A stretch of DNA of 64,000 bases. Source: Lolium rigidum (lineage: Eukaryota; Streptophyta; Magnoliopsida; Poales; Poaceae). Below, piece after piece: positions 23,649 to 34,101 of the stretch. The position numbers and the translations under genes were made by a program. Under the pieces are notes generated by a model. It did no database searches and had not been told where the DNA came from. It saw nothing but the letters and a program-made list of their open reading frames with translations. Where the stretch lies: the NCBI RefSeq assembly GCF_022539505.1, contig NC_061508.1, forward strand, positions 34,652,256-34,716,255, given 5' to 3'. Each line of letters opens with the position of its first letter. Position 1 is the stretch's first letter.

Positions 23649-24900
23649 TGAAAGGATCGTATGCCGCACCTAGAGGGGGGTGAATAGGTGCTAACCAATT
23701 TTTAGTTCTTTTTCAACTTAGGCTTGACACAAAGGTAAATTCTCTAGATATGCAACTAAGTGAATATACCTATATGACAAGGATATCAACTAAGCAAGAT
23801 ATAGCTACGCAATAGGAGATAGAGTGGGATAGAGGTAACCGAGAGTGGAGCACGCGATGACACGGAGATGATTCCCGTAGTTCCCTTCCTTTGCAAGAAG
23901 GTACCTCTACGTTTGGAGGAGTGTGGTTGCTACGCAAGCCAAACCAACAGCCACAAAGGCTTCACTCAGATCTCCTGTGAGCAACGCCACGAAGGCCTAG
24001 CCCACTTCCACTAAGGGATTTCCTCGAGGCGGAAACCGGGCCTTTACAAAGTTCTTGGGGCACACATCCACAACCAAATTGGAGGCTCCCAAATCTGTAA
24101 CAATACAACAATCAACAACAACACATCAACAACAAATCAACTAGGGAACCAAATAGGAACACTAGCATGAGATCCCTCAAACAAGTGAGGGGGAAATGAA
24201 GAACGCTTCGGTGAGGATGTAGATCGGTGTCTTCTCCTTCGAATCTCCAAAGATCAAGAGCTTTGGTTGGGGGAGGAAGGAGATCTTGCAAATCTTGTGT
24301 TCTTGAGGTGGCTCTAATGGTGGTGAAGCTTGGCAGATTTTTCTTGTAATGATTGAGCAACTTGTCCCTTTGGAGAAGAGAGCTATTTATATGATTGGAG
24401 CTCTCAGATCTGACCGTTTGGACCATTTCTCGTAACACCGGAAGTTCCGGCCAGGATGGCCGGAAGTTCCGGCTGGCACCGGAAGTACCGGCCAGGGGAG
24501 CCGGAACTTCCTCCGGTGACCGGAAGTTCCGGCCAAGTTTCGGCCAAGTTCCGGAAATGCCCGAAAACCTCACTGGACTATACTGAGCCACAATTCCACA
24601 TTTCCGGAACTTGCCCGGAAGTTGGGCGGAAGTTCCGCTGACCGGAACTTCCGGCCACAAGCGCCGGAACTTCCGGCCAGGGAACAAAAACAACGAAACA
24701 CAAACCGCACCGACGAGCTTCGTGGAACATACCAGGCGGAAGTTCCGCCAACCGGGGCCGGAACTTCCGCCAAGAAGAAAACCCCGCAGATTATCGGAAC
24801 TGGCAGACCATTTCGCTGAACAAAAATATATTCCGAACACTTGTACCTGTCCACATCAACACACATAAAAATATACCTAGTGTTGACATCAAACACACAA
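23649..24900 (-). repeat. Copia 5' LTR
   Basis: The inner edge is fixed by the primer-binding site. The outer edge is approximate (24885-24905), where Harbinger transposase sequence starts. The outer half contains an array of CCGGAAGTTCCGG-like palindromes. Confidence 0.82.
24434..24775. repeat. Array of CCGGAAGTTCCGG near-palindromes
   Basis: About ten copies of the core GGAAGTTCC or GGAACTTCC with flanking CCGG or GGCC, in both orientations and with irregular spacing, in the Copia LTR. Confidence 0.85.
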
Positions 24901-24904
24901 AACC

Positions 24905-25679
24905 CAAAAGGGCGGGAAATGTTCTTTCACCAGGGATGCTTGGAAGCATTGACTGCATGCATTGGCAATGGAAGAACTGTCCGTTTGCGTGGCAGGGAAT
25001 GTACAAGGGTCACAAAAAAGGCTGCACTGTGATACTTGAAGCAGTGGCTACCCATGATCTCTGGATTTGGCACTCTTTCTTTGGTATGCCTGGATCCAAC
25101 AATGACATCAACGTCCTAAACTCGCTCCCGGTCTTTTCCAAGCTTGTTGAGGGTCATGCTCCCCCGGTGGACTATGTGATCAATGGTCGGCACTACAACA
25201 AAGGATACTACCTTGCAGACGGTATCTATCCAAAGTGGGCAACATTTGTGAAGACTATCTCCAACCCTAGCACCCCCAAATTTTGCGAGTTTGTCAAGAA
25301 ACAAGAAGCTTGCCGAAAAGACGTCGAGCATGCATTTGGTGTCCTCCAGCAGAGATTTGCTGTCGTCCGGTTCCCCGCTATGACTTGGTCTAAAGATCAG
25401 ATGTGGGAGGTGATGAACTGCTGTGTGTGCCTACACAATATGATTATTGAAAATGAGCGAAAGCATCCGGTTCATCTGGCTGAGCAAAAGCACCATATGA
25501 GAGAGAGGGTCCTCTTGCACAGCCTAATCACCAGGTGCCTCCATCATGGGCCGCCTTCATTGCTATGCGCCAGGAGATTCGAGACTCTACAATGCATCAG
25601 CTCGCCGCAAGATGATCCGTGGAGCACATATGGAGGCTCCGAGGCAACGCCAACGCCGACGCCAACTAGTCTGTCTTAA
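24905..25679 (+). pseudogene. PIF/Harbinger transposase, N-terminally cut by Copia
   Basis: The translation has the DDE_Tnp_4 core: first Asp in [10 protein letters not shown], second Asp in [11 protein letters not shown], Glu in [13 protein letters not shown]. These catalyse excision and TTA-targeted insertion of PIF/Harbinger elements. The frame is open from about 24897 but the N-terminal third is missing, because the Copia LTR starts there. The C-terminus ends [10 protein letters not shown] at a TAA at 25677-25679. The C-terminal half reads without frameshift. The missing part should lie beyond the other end of the Copia, left of the window. Confidence 0.9.
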
Positions 25680-27187
25680 TTTGTTTGAAAAATTGTGAAA
25701 TTGTGTGCTTCATTTGTTTCAGCACTTGTTAAACATTGTACTGATTATCGCCGAATTGTGAGGAATCTATATGTGCCAAATTAGGATTGTGTGCTTCCTC
25801 CAGATGCGAGGGCAGCAGTGAAAATTAATTCTTATGCTCTTTGATTTTACCCAGATGACCAAACACATGAATTCCCCTTTTCGATTAAGATTAGAGATTT
25901 ATCAAATTGACTCCCATCTACATCTAATCCCCGTTGCTATTACCGTGACGCGATTCCTCCATGTCTTTTCTTGTCTAACATCCTACACGATGTTCCCAAG
26001 GGAGAAGCAAGTTGTTTTGACCCTACAGTCATGGGCCATCGTCCCTTGTGCCGGTTTGGTCTCAGACCTCTCCCTCGTCTGAACTCGGTGGTGGAGACGA
26101 AGGTCTCCAGGCGTCTCCAGGAAGAAAGGTTTCAAGTTGCATCGAGATTCGGGCGAAACAGCTGTCAGCTTCTATGATGGGTCTACCATGATGAGAAAAT
26201 AGACCCGGTCTCATAGGATTTTTTTCCCGTTGCGGGGCACCTAACAGGTTACGCCCCCAGATTTTTGAAAAAAGAAAGGACCGCAACCGCGCGCATGCTC
26301 GTGTCAACTCAGCTCTCACACGAGAGTTGCCAGGGAAATTCGGTTGTGGGCCCTGGCGAAGTTTTTGTTTAAAAAATTTATCATCCACAGTACATCTGAA
26401 AATCCGATGGCTGGCCATGCATTAGCTCCGCAGGACTAACATTCTCACATTCGCTCCATATAATTTTTCAAAAGAAAAGCATATACAGTGCAGATGTGTG
26501 CTTGAGGCGTGGTACGCCTAGCAATATCGCCATGTGTTCTGGATTGGACGGTAGTCTGGCTTTCGGCCTTGTCTTGTGGTAAGATGAGCCGCACAAGTGC
26601 ACAACCGGTCGCCGCCCGATGACCGGCCAGTAACCACCAGCTAGCCAGTGAGCACCGACGGCGTGGACGGACAACTGAGCCACGCTGAGCTTGCTCATTA
26701 TACAGACATAGCAGCTTGGGTGGAAAAGAAGGTTCAGGTTACTTTGTGGCAGTCGTAAGCGTAACTCTGTAAGATCTACGTGCCGTGCACGATATATACC
26801 GGCTGTGTTTCTGCTGGGATGCCACCGCTGCATTTACCTGGGCCTATCCAGAAGGAGTTGTAGTATGATAGTTGTGGTAAATTTTGCAGGTGTGGTGACG
26901 TCGATTGTATGCACAGGTGAAAGACTTGTTGTCGCTCACGGGAGAAGGTAGCACCTGTCGAACGGCGTGTGTCCCTGAAGAAGTGCACACTGGCGAGAAC
27001 TGAAGAACAATGCCACCACGTTTTTTGCTGACAAGCTAGGCAGAACATACTGGATTACACAACAAAACAGCTCTACACGGCGATCATCGATCGTCAGTAC
27101 GTATATGCATGGTTACAACAACTCATAAGCGGCGTCAGAGAGAGATGGGGATCGAATGGAGGTGTATCTTCACATGTTGAGAGAAGC
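25680..27187. other. Intergenic region, no gene seen
   Basis: The first 150 bases look like the 3' flank of the Harbinger gene (AT-rich). The rest contains only short open frames without familiar motifs. The last part next to 27187 should contain the 3' UTR of the peroxiredoxin gene. Confidence 0.5.
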
Positions 27188-29917
27188 TCAGAGGTTCTCT
27201 ATGATCTTGAGCGTCTCCCCGATGTGCTTCTCGGGCTGGAACTGGTTGTTGTAGATGTACTGCACCACGCCCTTCTTGTCCAGCACGTAGGTCTGCCTCC
27301 CCGGCAGCGTCCCGAACAGGTCCGACGGCACCCCCCACTCCTTGCGCACCTTGTTCCCCTCGTCGCTCAGCAGCGTGAACGGCAGCCGGTACTTCTTGGC
27401 GAACGCCTTGTGCGACGCCGCGTCGTCGCCGCTGATCCCGATCACCTCCGCGCCAGCCTTCTTGTACTTCTCGTACGAGTCCCGGAACGCGCACGCCTGC
27501 AACACCCCACACCTTGTTGCCGTCATCGTCCAGCAATGGCACCATAACACACAGATCGTTTACAGATACAGCAATGCATATTCTAGTGAGCAACGGTGGT
27601 GTAACTCAATGTCAAGCATACCATGATTGCGAGCAAAATCTTAGTTACATCACCTGTTTTCTTTGATTTCTAGCTAGAATGTGTTGTCTACTTACATGAC
27701 ATTCGGAAACGACTAAGTTCTACCGACGGGTACATCGAACGTAGCTATCTATTGCTCGTACATGTAGACGAAGTCGGAGTTGCCGGACATGGCGTTGATG
27801 ACCTGGGACGTGAGCACGGCGCCGCCGGCGATGACAATGATGATGAGCACCGCCGTGATGGGGTTCCGCAGCAGCTCGTAGATGGGCTGCACCAGCGCCC
27901 ACGCGAACCCCGTGCTCACCGTCAGCGCGTACAGCCCGTACCGCCGCATGTTATCCCAGAACTCCTCCACCAGCGGGCCCTCAGGACCCAGAGCCATCGC
28001 CGGGCCCGCGTCCACCGACAGCGCCAGGGCCAGTGCCACTCCCGCCGTGATGCCGCCGATCAGCGCCCATGTCGGCAGCTCGCACGTCCGGCCTCCGTCG
28101 GCCAGGTTCTTCTTGGGCGCTGCTGCTTCGATGCTTTCTTCAGATGGTATGCTGATCGCGTGGGGTTGTTGTTGGGGAGTGGTGTTAGGATTGGAGAGCT
28201 GTGCTTGGACGGTGGTGAAGCGGTGGCGTTTTGAAATGAAGGGAGAACCAAGTGGTGAGCTAGCTCCGGCGCGAATGATCTGATTTGGACGAAAAATGAT
28301 ATTAATAGGTGGCATATAATACAACTGCTGTATTTAAACATAACTGAATCTCTGGCTCGGTCTCACTAATCGGTGGCAAATATTTGCAAATAATCTTCCG
28401 TGTCAACATTCATGCGGAATGCGCTATTGCATGACCGGTCGTGGCCATAGGAAGAAGGGAAGAAGGAGAAGGAAGAAGAGGAGGAAGAATGGAGGGTGAT
28501 GGAGGCAAATATCAGGTAGAGATTTTGAGGATGAGAAAACAGTTTACACTCTCTTTTTTTTTTACTTAGCAATATTTCACAGTTCTGATGGTGGAACGAC
28601 GAATGGTAAGAGTTTCTGAATCGATGTTCTACCCTCATGTTTTCGTAGGGTGTTGGCTTTGGGAGCTTGGGCAGCAACAACATCGACTCATCAGTCAGTT
28701 GCCTCGGGGCCGGTGTGGAAGCTAGATCGTAGGCTCTCAAAGCGTCATTGCGTTGTAGAGTGAATGTTTCTGATCGTTTGGGTGGCAGAGGCCTATAAAG
28801 GTTTGGATAATTCGATACGAGCGCGGTGACTGGAGCCTGCCATCATGTTGTTGGTGATGTCTCTAAACGCTTGGGTGGTAGAACTGTCGGCTCGATCAGT
28901 GCACGGCCTCGTAGCTTGTGTATGAGTGATGTAGGTGAAGTACTGATTTTTGACAAGTTTTCCTTATTGATCCATCGGTTCTCTTTCGGCATTATGGAAA
29001 GGCAGAGCTTCTTCCGGTGCTGATTGAGAAACAAACTTGATATGGAGGACTCCTTCCTTTCCAAAAATATACACATGTGAATTTATCTTAAGTCAACTGA
29101 TTTGAGGTTTGAACAAGATTTCAGAAGATATCAAATTTATTATACCAAGTAACAAACTACAAAGACACAGTTCATGATCTATCTACCGATATTTTTTTTG
29201 GTATTGGATACATTGATATTTGTTTTTGTAATTTGATCAAATTTTAAAAGATCGACTCATATCAAATCTATATGCATGCATATTTGGCATCTTTAGTATG
29301 CCCCGAATGAAATGGATATTGTTCCTCATATTGCTACCTTTTCTCTATGTAATTTTTTTACCACTGGAATGACCTTGTACAAGCGTACTGCCACTATTGT
29401 TTCAACAGTTTAGTTTTTTTTCAGAGACTGATTAACTGATGTACGAAACTAGGCAGGAAATCACAGACCTGTTTAGTGCAGCCGGGCGTCTCATCCGCTG
29501 GGTAGAAGTAGAGGACGACGGGCTTGCCCTTGAACTTGGAGAGCGACACCGTCTTGCCGTCCTGGTCCTTGAGTGTGAAGTTGGGCGGCACGCTGCCCTT
29601 GCTCACCTGCAAGCCAGCAGCAGGGATCCAATCCAATTCACTCACCAACAATTCACCACCAGCCAGCGCGCCTCCGCGTGCAAGAAAGCTAGCCAGGTTA
29701 TACACGCACGTACCTTGCCGCAGACGATGCCCGTGGACGCCGCGCGGCGGCGCGGCACCGGCGCGACGGCGAATGCCGACGCCGGCGCCCTGACGCCGCG
29801 GAAGGTAGTCGAGGTGGAGGGCCTGCAGAGGAGGGCCTGAGCGCGGAGAGACGACGACGCACGAGGGGTGAGCAGCGCAGAAGGCTTGCAGCAGGCTGTG
29901 GAGGCGGCGAATGCCAT
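27188..29917 (-). CDS. PRXQ: Peroxiredoxin Q, chloroplastic
   Basis: A thiol peroxidase that reduces peroxides in the chloroplast using thioredoxin. Coding exons on the minus strand: 29714-29917, 29469-29606 and 27188-27496, all with GT/AG borders and phase 0 introns, giving 216 residues, the usual length. Residues 1 to about 66 form a Ser/Ala/Arg-rich transit peptide. The mature part starts VSKGSVPPNFTLKDQDGK. The peroxidatic and resolving cysteines are about residues 111 and 116 in PADETPGCTKQ and ACAFRD, five apart as in the PrxQ/BCP class. No lesions. The second intron is 1972 bp and contains a separate same-strand ORF (27749-28324). A retroposon lies about 230 bp upstream. Confidence 0.95.
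27749..28324 (-). CDS. Ycf33/DUF751-like plastid membrane protein
   Basis: A 191-residue ORF without introns. It has a Ser/Arg/Pro-rich N-terminal half that could be a transit peptide, and a hydrophobic segment WALIGGITAGVALALALSV. The C-terminal block runs from FWDNMRRYGLYALTVSTG to NPITAVLIIIVIAGG, matching the pattern of Ycf33 (DUF751) proteins known from cyanobacteria, algal plastids and plant nuclear genomes. Its role is not settled in the literature I know. It lies wholly inside intron 2 of the peroxiredoxin Q gene on the same strand. The start is uncertain: the first residues (MYYMPPINI) are unlike a typical transit peptide, and an acceptor-like CAG lies close to codon 16, so an upstream exon is possible. 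Confidence 0.65.
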   Translation of the reverse strand: MYYMPPINIIFRPNQIIRAGASSPLGSPFISKRHRFTTVQAQLSNPNTTPQQQPHAISIPSEESIEAAAPKKNLADGGRTCELPTWALIGGITAGVALALALSVDAGPAMALGPEGPLVEEFWDNMRRYGLYALTVSTGFAWALVQPIYELLRNPITAVLIIIVIAGGAVLTSQVINAMSGNSDFVYMYEQ

Positions 29918-30143
29918 CTTGGATCGAGCTCAAGGACTCGCCTCCGCCGCTGCTCTGTTTCTTGGTGGAGGGACTGCTCGGAACCGCCTGTGATGGATGG
30001 TTGGTTCGTAGCTCAGGGGGATATCAGGATGAGATGGGAATGGCCGAATGGGGGTTTTGGGCATACGTGGCATAACCTGCTTCCCTTTGCTATTTGTCTG
30101 AACTTTTTTGTCCTCTTGCACCCATGTAGGGGAGTACTAGAGT
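29918..30143 (-). promoter_or_regulatory. 5' UTR and proximal promoter of peroxiredoxin Q
   Basis: 226 bp between the ATG and the retroposon target duplication. I do not see a clear TATA box. Any further promoter elements have been moved about 0.9 kb away by the insertion. Confidence 0.45.
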
Positions 30144-31092
30144 AGACACTAGACACCGGAGAGAGTCGGCCTGCGGTTGGTGGTGGTGGATTTATCGATG
30201 GAGATGCTTGGAAGCCGGCGACGGAGTCGCCGGTGGAGGGTTGGCATGGCCAGCCCGGGACGGTCGCCGACGTGGGGGTCCGACCTGAATAAAGGTGGTG
30301 GTCCTAAGGTCTCTTTTGCGTGAAGAGGAAGACCTACTGGAGGCCTGGACTCGTGATCTAGCCGGAGTGTTGAGTTCCGGAAGGCTCCGCCGGCGAATGT
30401 AACGATGCTTTTTGCCTCGGAGTTCTGTCGGATCGGTGGTATTCTGGTCGTGCGCACCCATGCTTTTATTCCGACCGATTGGTTCTGGAGGGAGCGGCAC
30501 GAAGCTCTTTTCTCGTGTTGACATCAAGTGACTATGGATCCATGATGAAAGTCGAAGAAGGGAAGTTCATGAAGGCCGGAGGAGAGGACTAGCTAAGGGA
30601 GGTTCAAATCTCCGCGCTGTTGAGGGATTTGCTTGGTGTTCCGGCTTCACAACAGCGGTATGAAAGCGGGGCGACAACACATGTGAAGTTCGTAGTCCTA
30701 CCTTTCGGGTGAAAACCCAAGGTCCGGTCTTAATCTAGTTGTGCCTCGGCAATGACCTTGTTGGAGGCATTGTTTTGAGAGCGGGGACTATCTTCAGGGT
30801 GAAAACCTAAGATCTTTGATCGGGCGATGATGGTGTTAGCGCACTGTTCCCTTCTTGGAGACGTCGTTTTTGGAGAGTCTGTACTTCAGGTGTTGCCTTG
30901 GTGGTGGATGTATTGCTGTTGTTAGGCCCGAGATACTGTAGCAGGACTTTTGTTTCTTAGTTTTCTTTTCTTTTTTTGGATGTGTGCATCCGTATTGCCA
31001 TTAGGGTGGTGCATTGTTGCAGAGGCTAGGTGTAATTGGTATCGTTTTGATATTAATATATTCCCTTTATCAAAAAAAAGACACTAGACACC
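30144..31092 (+). mobile_element. Non-LTR retroposon (LINE/SINE-like) with 14-bp TSD
   Basis: The insert (30158-31078) is flanked by AGACACTAGACACC at 30144-30157 and 31079-31092 without mismatch. It ends with an A-tail after TTGATATTAATATATTCCCT, a 3' end common to grass LINE-like retroposons. No reverse transcriptase is encoded, so it is either a 5'-truncated LINE or a non-autonomous family. The last 100 bp resemble, in reverse, the insert at 50471-51671. Confidence 0.88.
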
Positions 31093-31286
31093 TTTACAAG
31101 AAACACCGACAAACCTTCAGAATACTCTCATTTACAATTAGTGCACCCGCATCCCAAACCTCCATAATCTTTACATTGTTTCCCGGTAGAGGAATACGGC
31201 TAGTAAATCTTGGCAAGCCTGCGTTCAGCTAGACCAAAAATATCAAGATACAGCTTGTGAGATTCGAACATAGAACTAATGTATAG

Positions 31287-31688
31287 TACTCCCTCCGTTC
31301 CTTTCTATAGTGCCTATAGATTTTTGGCACGGAAATTAGCGCAAGAGTATTTTTTACACAAGACCCCCTGGCTGAACGATTTGAGATCAGACTAAAATTA
31401 GGAAAATCGATAACTTCCTAACTTACCATAACAAATCCCACAAATATGTCTGGTTGACTCTCCATATATGTGCAGTCAGGTTTAATTAAGGAAAGAAAAA
31501 CATTACTTCCTAAATCTAAGCAATTCTTGGGGCCATGCATTAGGAATCTCAGTATGGATTTTTTTCATGCATGTCATGGGGGAATTGACCGGTGGAGGGG
31601 GTAATTAAAAAAAAACCAAGCTACAGCCTTATATTGTGAAACAAATGACAAAAATCTATAGGCACTATAGAAAGGAACGGAGGGAGTA
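31287..31688. mobile_element. Stowaway-type MITE (398 bp)
   Basis: Begins CTCCCTCCGTTCCTTTCTAT (31289) and ends with the inverted copy (GAACGGAGGGAG, 31686), with inverted repeats of about 40 bp and TA target duplications at 31287-31288 and 31687-31688. No coding capacity. Presumably mobilised by a Mariner-type transposase elsewhere. Confidence 0.93.
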
Positions 31689-33110
31689 CAATATTCTATC
31701 AGTGGCCCTCTCTCTGTAATAAAAAAAAACTCAATGTGGATAAATAATGATATCAGTGCACTGTTCCACTTCCACGTGCAGCCCACAATTGTTGGATCCA
31801 GATTTAAAACTCTTCTATATGGTTATAAGTTATTTATTGATTGAAGGAGGATAAGGTGCTGCCATCCCAAGATGATCGCGTAGTCTCCTCCTAACGTGTA
31901 AAAGCATCTCCAGCGATCCGATCTAAAATAAATATTAAATATGTCTGTTTTAATTTTTTTTGGCGTGGCACCAATGTAGTTTTCCAATGAAAAAATCATG
32001 TTAATAAAAGTAATTTGCAAAGGGGAAAACAAATGAAAATAAAACCTAAATAAAAATTATAAAACCCTTCTCAACTATGAATCCTAGATCTCACGCACTC
32101 CCTCTCTGCAGTATGAACCCTAGATCCGAGACTCCACATTCTAAACTCCTAACTAAAGATATGTCCAACCGTTTCTCTAGCGGTTCTTCTGCCCTACATG
32201 CTCATGCCGCAGTTAGCAATTTAATTTGTTCTGGTTGTTCATTCTCTTTTTGAGTAGCGATTCTCTTCCTTTCACATCCGGCATGAAGATGGTGGGCATA
32301 ATAAACTCATGGAGGACAACAACATGTAGGTCATCGACAAGGCCATGGGTGTGTGGTAACCGGTGAATGGCGGTCGAACCGCCTGTAGCGGAAAACACAC
32401 GAGTCGTCGATGCAGAACTATTACTAGGATTTTTTTCATAATTAGTGTTAGTTAGTAGTTAGAACTTTTGATTATGTGTAATGGGTTATAATAAAATTTA
32501 ATTATCTATCTTAATAATATGGAAATTACAATCTAGTTGGAAAGCGAAACTAATTTCTTAGCACTAATTGTGGTTAACTTTTTTCTTAATAGTAGGTGCG
32601 CGAAACACAACAAAAGTAGTGTGCTCCCACTGATCTATGCATGGCACTAGATCATCCACCGTTTATTAATGTACTGCGGCGTTTCAATCTTGGTGTTGCC
32701 TACGAGAACATGCGGTGGATCGGTATGTACCGCGCGAAAAAAGCGTCGGCTCTATAGAATCTCCGCTCAGCTATCCCTAGCGGCTTTTTTTTTCTAGGTC
32801 AGCGTGAGTGTGGCGATTAAGTGTGTCTTGGTGTTTAAAACCACCAAGGCCTACCTCGTGTTGTAGTGCTAATGAGATGACATACTCCTATGTTATGACC
32901 CATGTTGGGAAATAAATTCCTTCATCATATCCTTCAACCGTGTAGACACCTTCGTAAATAAGTTGCGGTTCTTCACATGATGAAGAGATGACCATGAACG
33001 GATCAAAGTAGTGCATCGGTAAATAACCTGCAAAAGAGAATATTTTTTGTTGTTGTTGATCACCTTGTCATTTTTACATAGCCATAGCAATCAAATTACG
33101 GCAAGGGCTC
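31689..33110. other. Intergenic, AT-rich, no gene seen
   Basis: Only short unsupported open frames. No repeat or element boundary could be recognised. Confidence 0.45.
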
Positions 33111-33214
33111 ACATCCTAATAAGTGTTTCGAACCTATGGCCCACCTCATTTAGCCAGTTTCCGAAAATATTGATAATACTACGTGATGGTATAAAGTAAA
33201 ACCTATTTGAATAA

Positions 33215-33545
33215 TTGATCATATAGATCTTGCAAACCGGAATTGAAAGAATAATTGTTTTATCATCTCATCGTGATAGCAAAAAAAGCACTTCTTACTT
33301 CCGTGTTTAGCAAGATTTTTCTTAGTGAGTATAGCCCCTCTACGAAGATAACACGCCAAAACCTTTATTTTCAGTGGCATCTTCATTTTCCAAATCTTCT
33401 TATTATTAATGACCAGCTCAATAGGTTGGATCAGCCCTATATACATGGAATCCACTGAGAATTTCTTATTCTCATTTAGGTTCCAATAAAACTCATCAGA
33501 CCCTTGCGTTAATTGGACGAAAGCCAAACGCTGAAACAATGCATT
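33215..33545 (-). pseudogene. LINE fragment with RT zinc-binding (zf-RVT) domain
   Basis: The minus strand reads WKMKMPLKIKVLACYLRR, then ILTKKNLAKHGSKKCFFCYHDE and QLFFQFRFARSI, the zf-RVT pattern found after reverse transcriptase in plant LINEs. Adjacent bases are too decayed to set the ends of the element. Confidence 0.75.
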
Positions 33546-33614
33546 TCAAGATGTAAGTCTAGGTCCAGTAAGATCTCTTCTGAACATCACATTTGATGGG
33601 GAAGATACGAACAA

Positions 33615-33990
33615 CTTAGCTAAGGTTTTACTTTCGTGACGCACAATGTTATATAGAGTTAGATATTGTTCCTGAAGTGTGGTATTTCTAACCATTTATC
33701 CTCCCAGAACCTTATCTCAGATCCGTCGTTGATAGAAAAGGATACATATACAAAGAAGTGTCTATTCGTCCACCAATATTGCCAACTACAAATCATTCAA
33801 CTTAGCTGAAGAATCACCTTTGTGACACACACTGTTATGTAGAGCTTTGTATTGTTCTTGGGGCGTGGTATTTTCTAACCATTTGTTCTCCTAGAGCCTT
33901 ATCTTGGATCCATCATTGATAGAAAAAAACCATATGAAAAGAAGTGTCTCTTTGTCGACCAATGTTGCCAACAACAAGTCATTCAACAGA
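33615..33990. repeat. Diverged tandem duplication, about 187-bp unit, two copies
   Basis: The block with TTATCTCAGATCCGTCGTTG near 33713 recurs as TTATCTTGGATCCATCATTG near 33899, with matching sequence on both sides. It lies beside the LINE fragment and may be part of it. Confidence 0.7.
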
Positions 33991-34101
33991 AAATTAAGAT
34001 ATCTGGAGGATCACTGATATAACGACCTAACTGTAAATACTAAATAGAATGTACAAGCGGCAACTTTTGCCACTAATGTCCGGCATCAGTTCCCTTTGTT
34101 T

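Larger units (their letters stand above)
11123..24900 (-). mobile_element. Copia LTR retrotransposon, interrupted twice
   Basis: On the minus strand the order is 5' LTR (about 24900 to 23649), primer-binding site, gag, protease, integrase and the first half of reverse transcriptase, as in Copia elements. A 7.27-kb Gypsy-type element sits inside gag (15186-22452), and the coding sequence stops dead at 11122 where another LTR begins. The rest of RT, RNase H and the 3' LTR must lie left of the window. Lesions include an in-frame stop in gag (23157-23159), stops at 13988-13990 and 13694-13696, and a frameshift near 13356. Confidence 0.9.

Noticed and set aside
24434..24775. GAAGTTC clusters as heat-shock elements
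   Set aside because: The spacing between GAA and TTC is one base, not the two bases of a canonical heat-shock element.
24395..24868. Several frames across the Copia LTR encoding SSG/FRP repeats
   Set aside because: They result from translation of the CCGGAAGTTCC array in an LTR.
28366..28740. 124-codon minus-strand frame in the PrxQ intron
   Set aside because: Low-complexity serine/phenylalanine stretch, no recognisable motif, no sign of a start or splice context.
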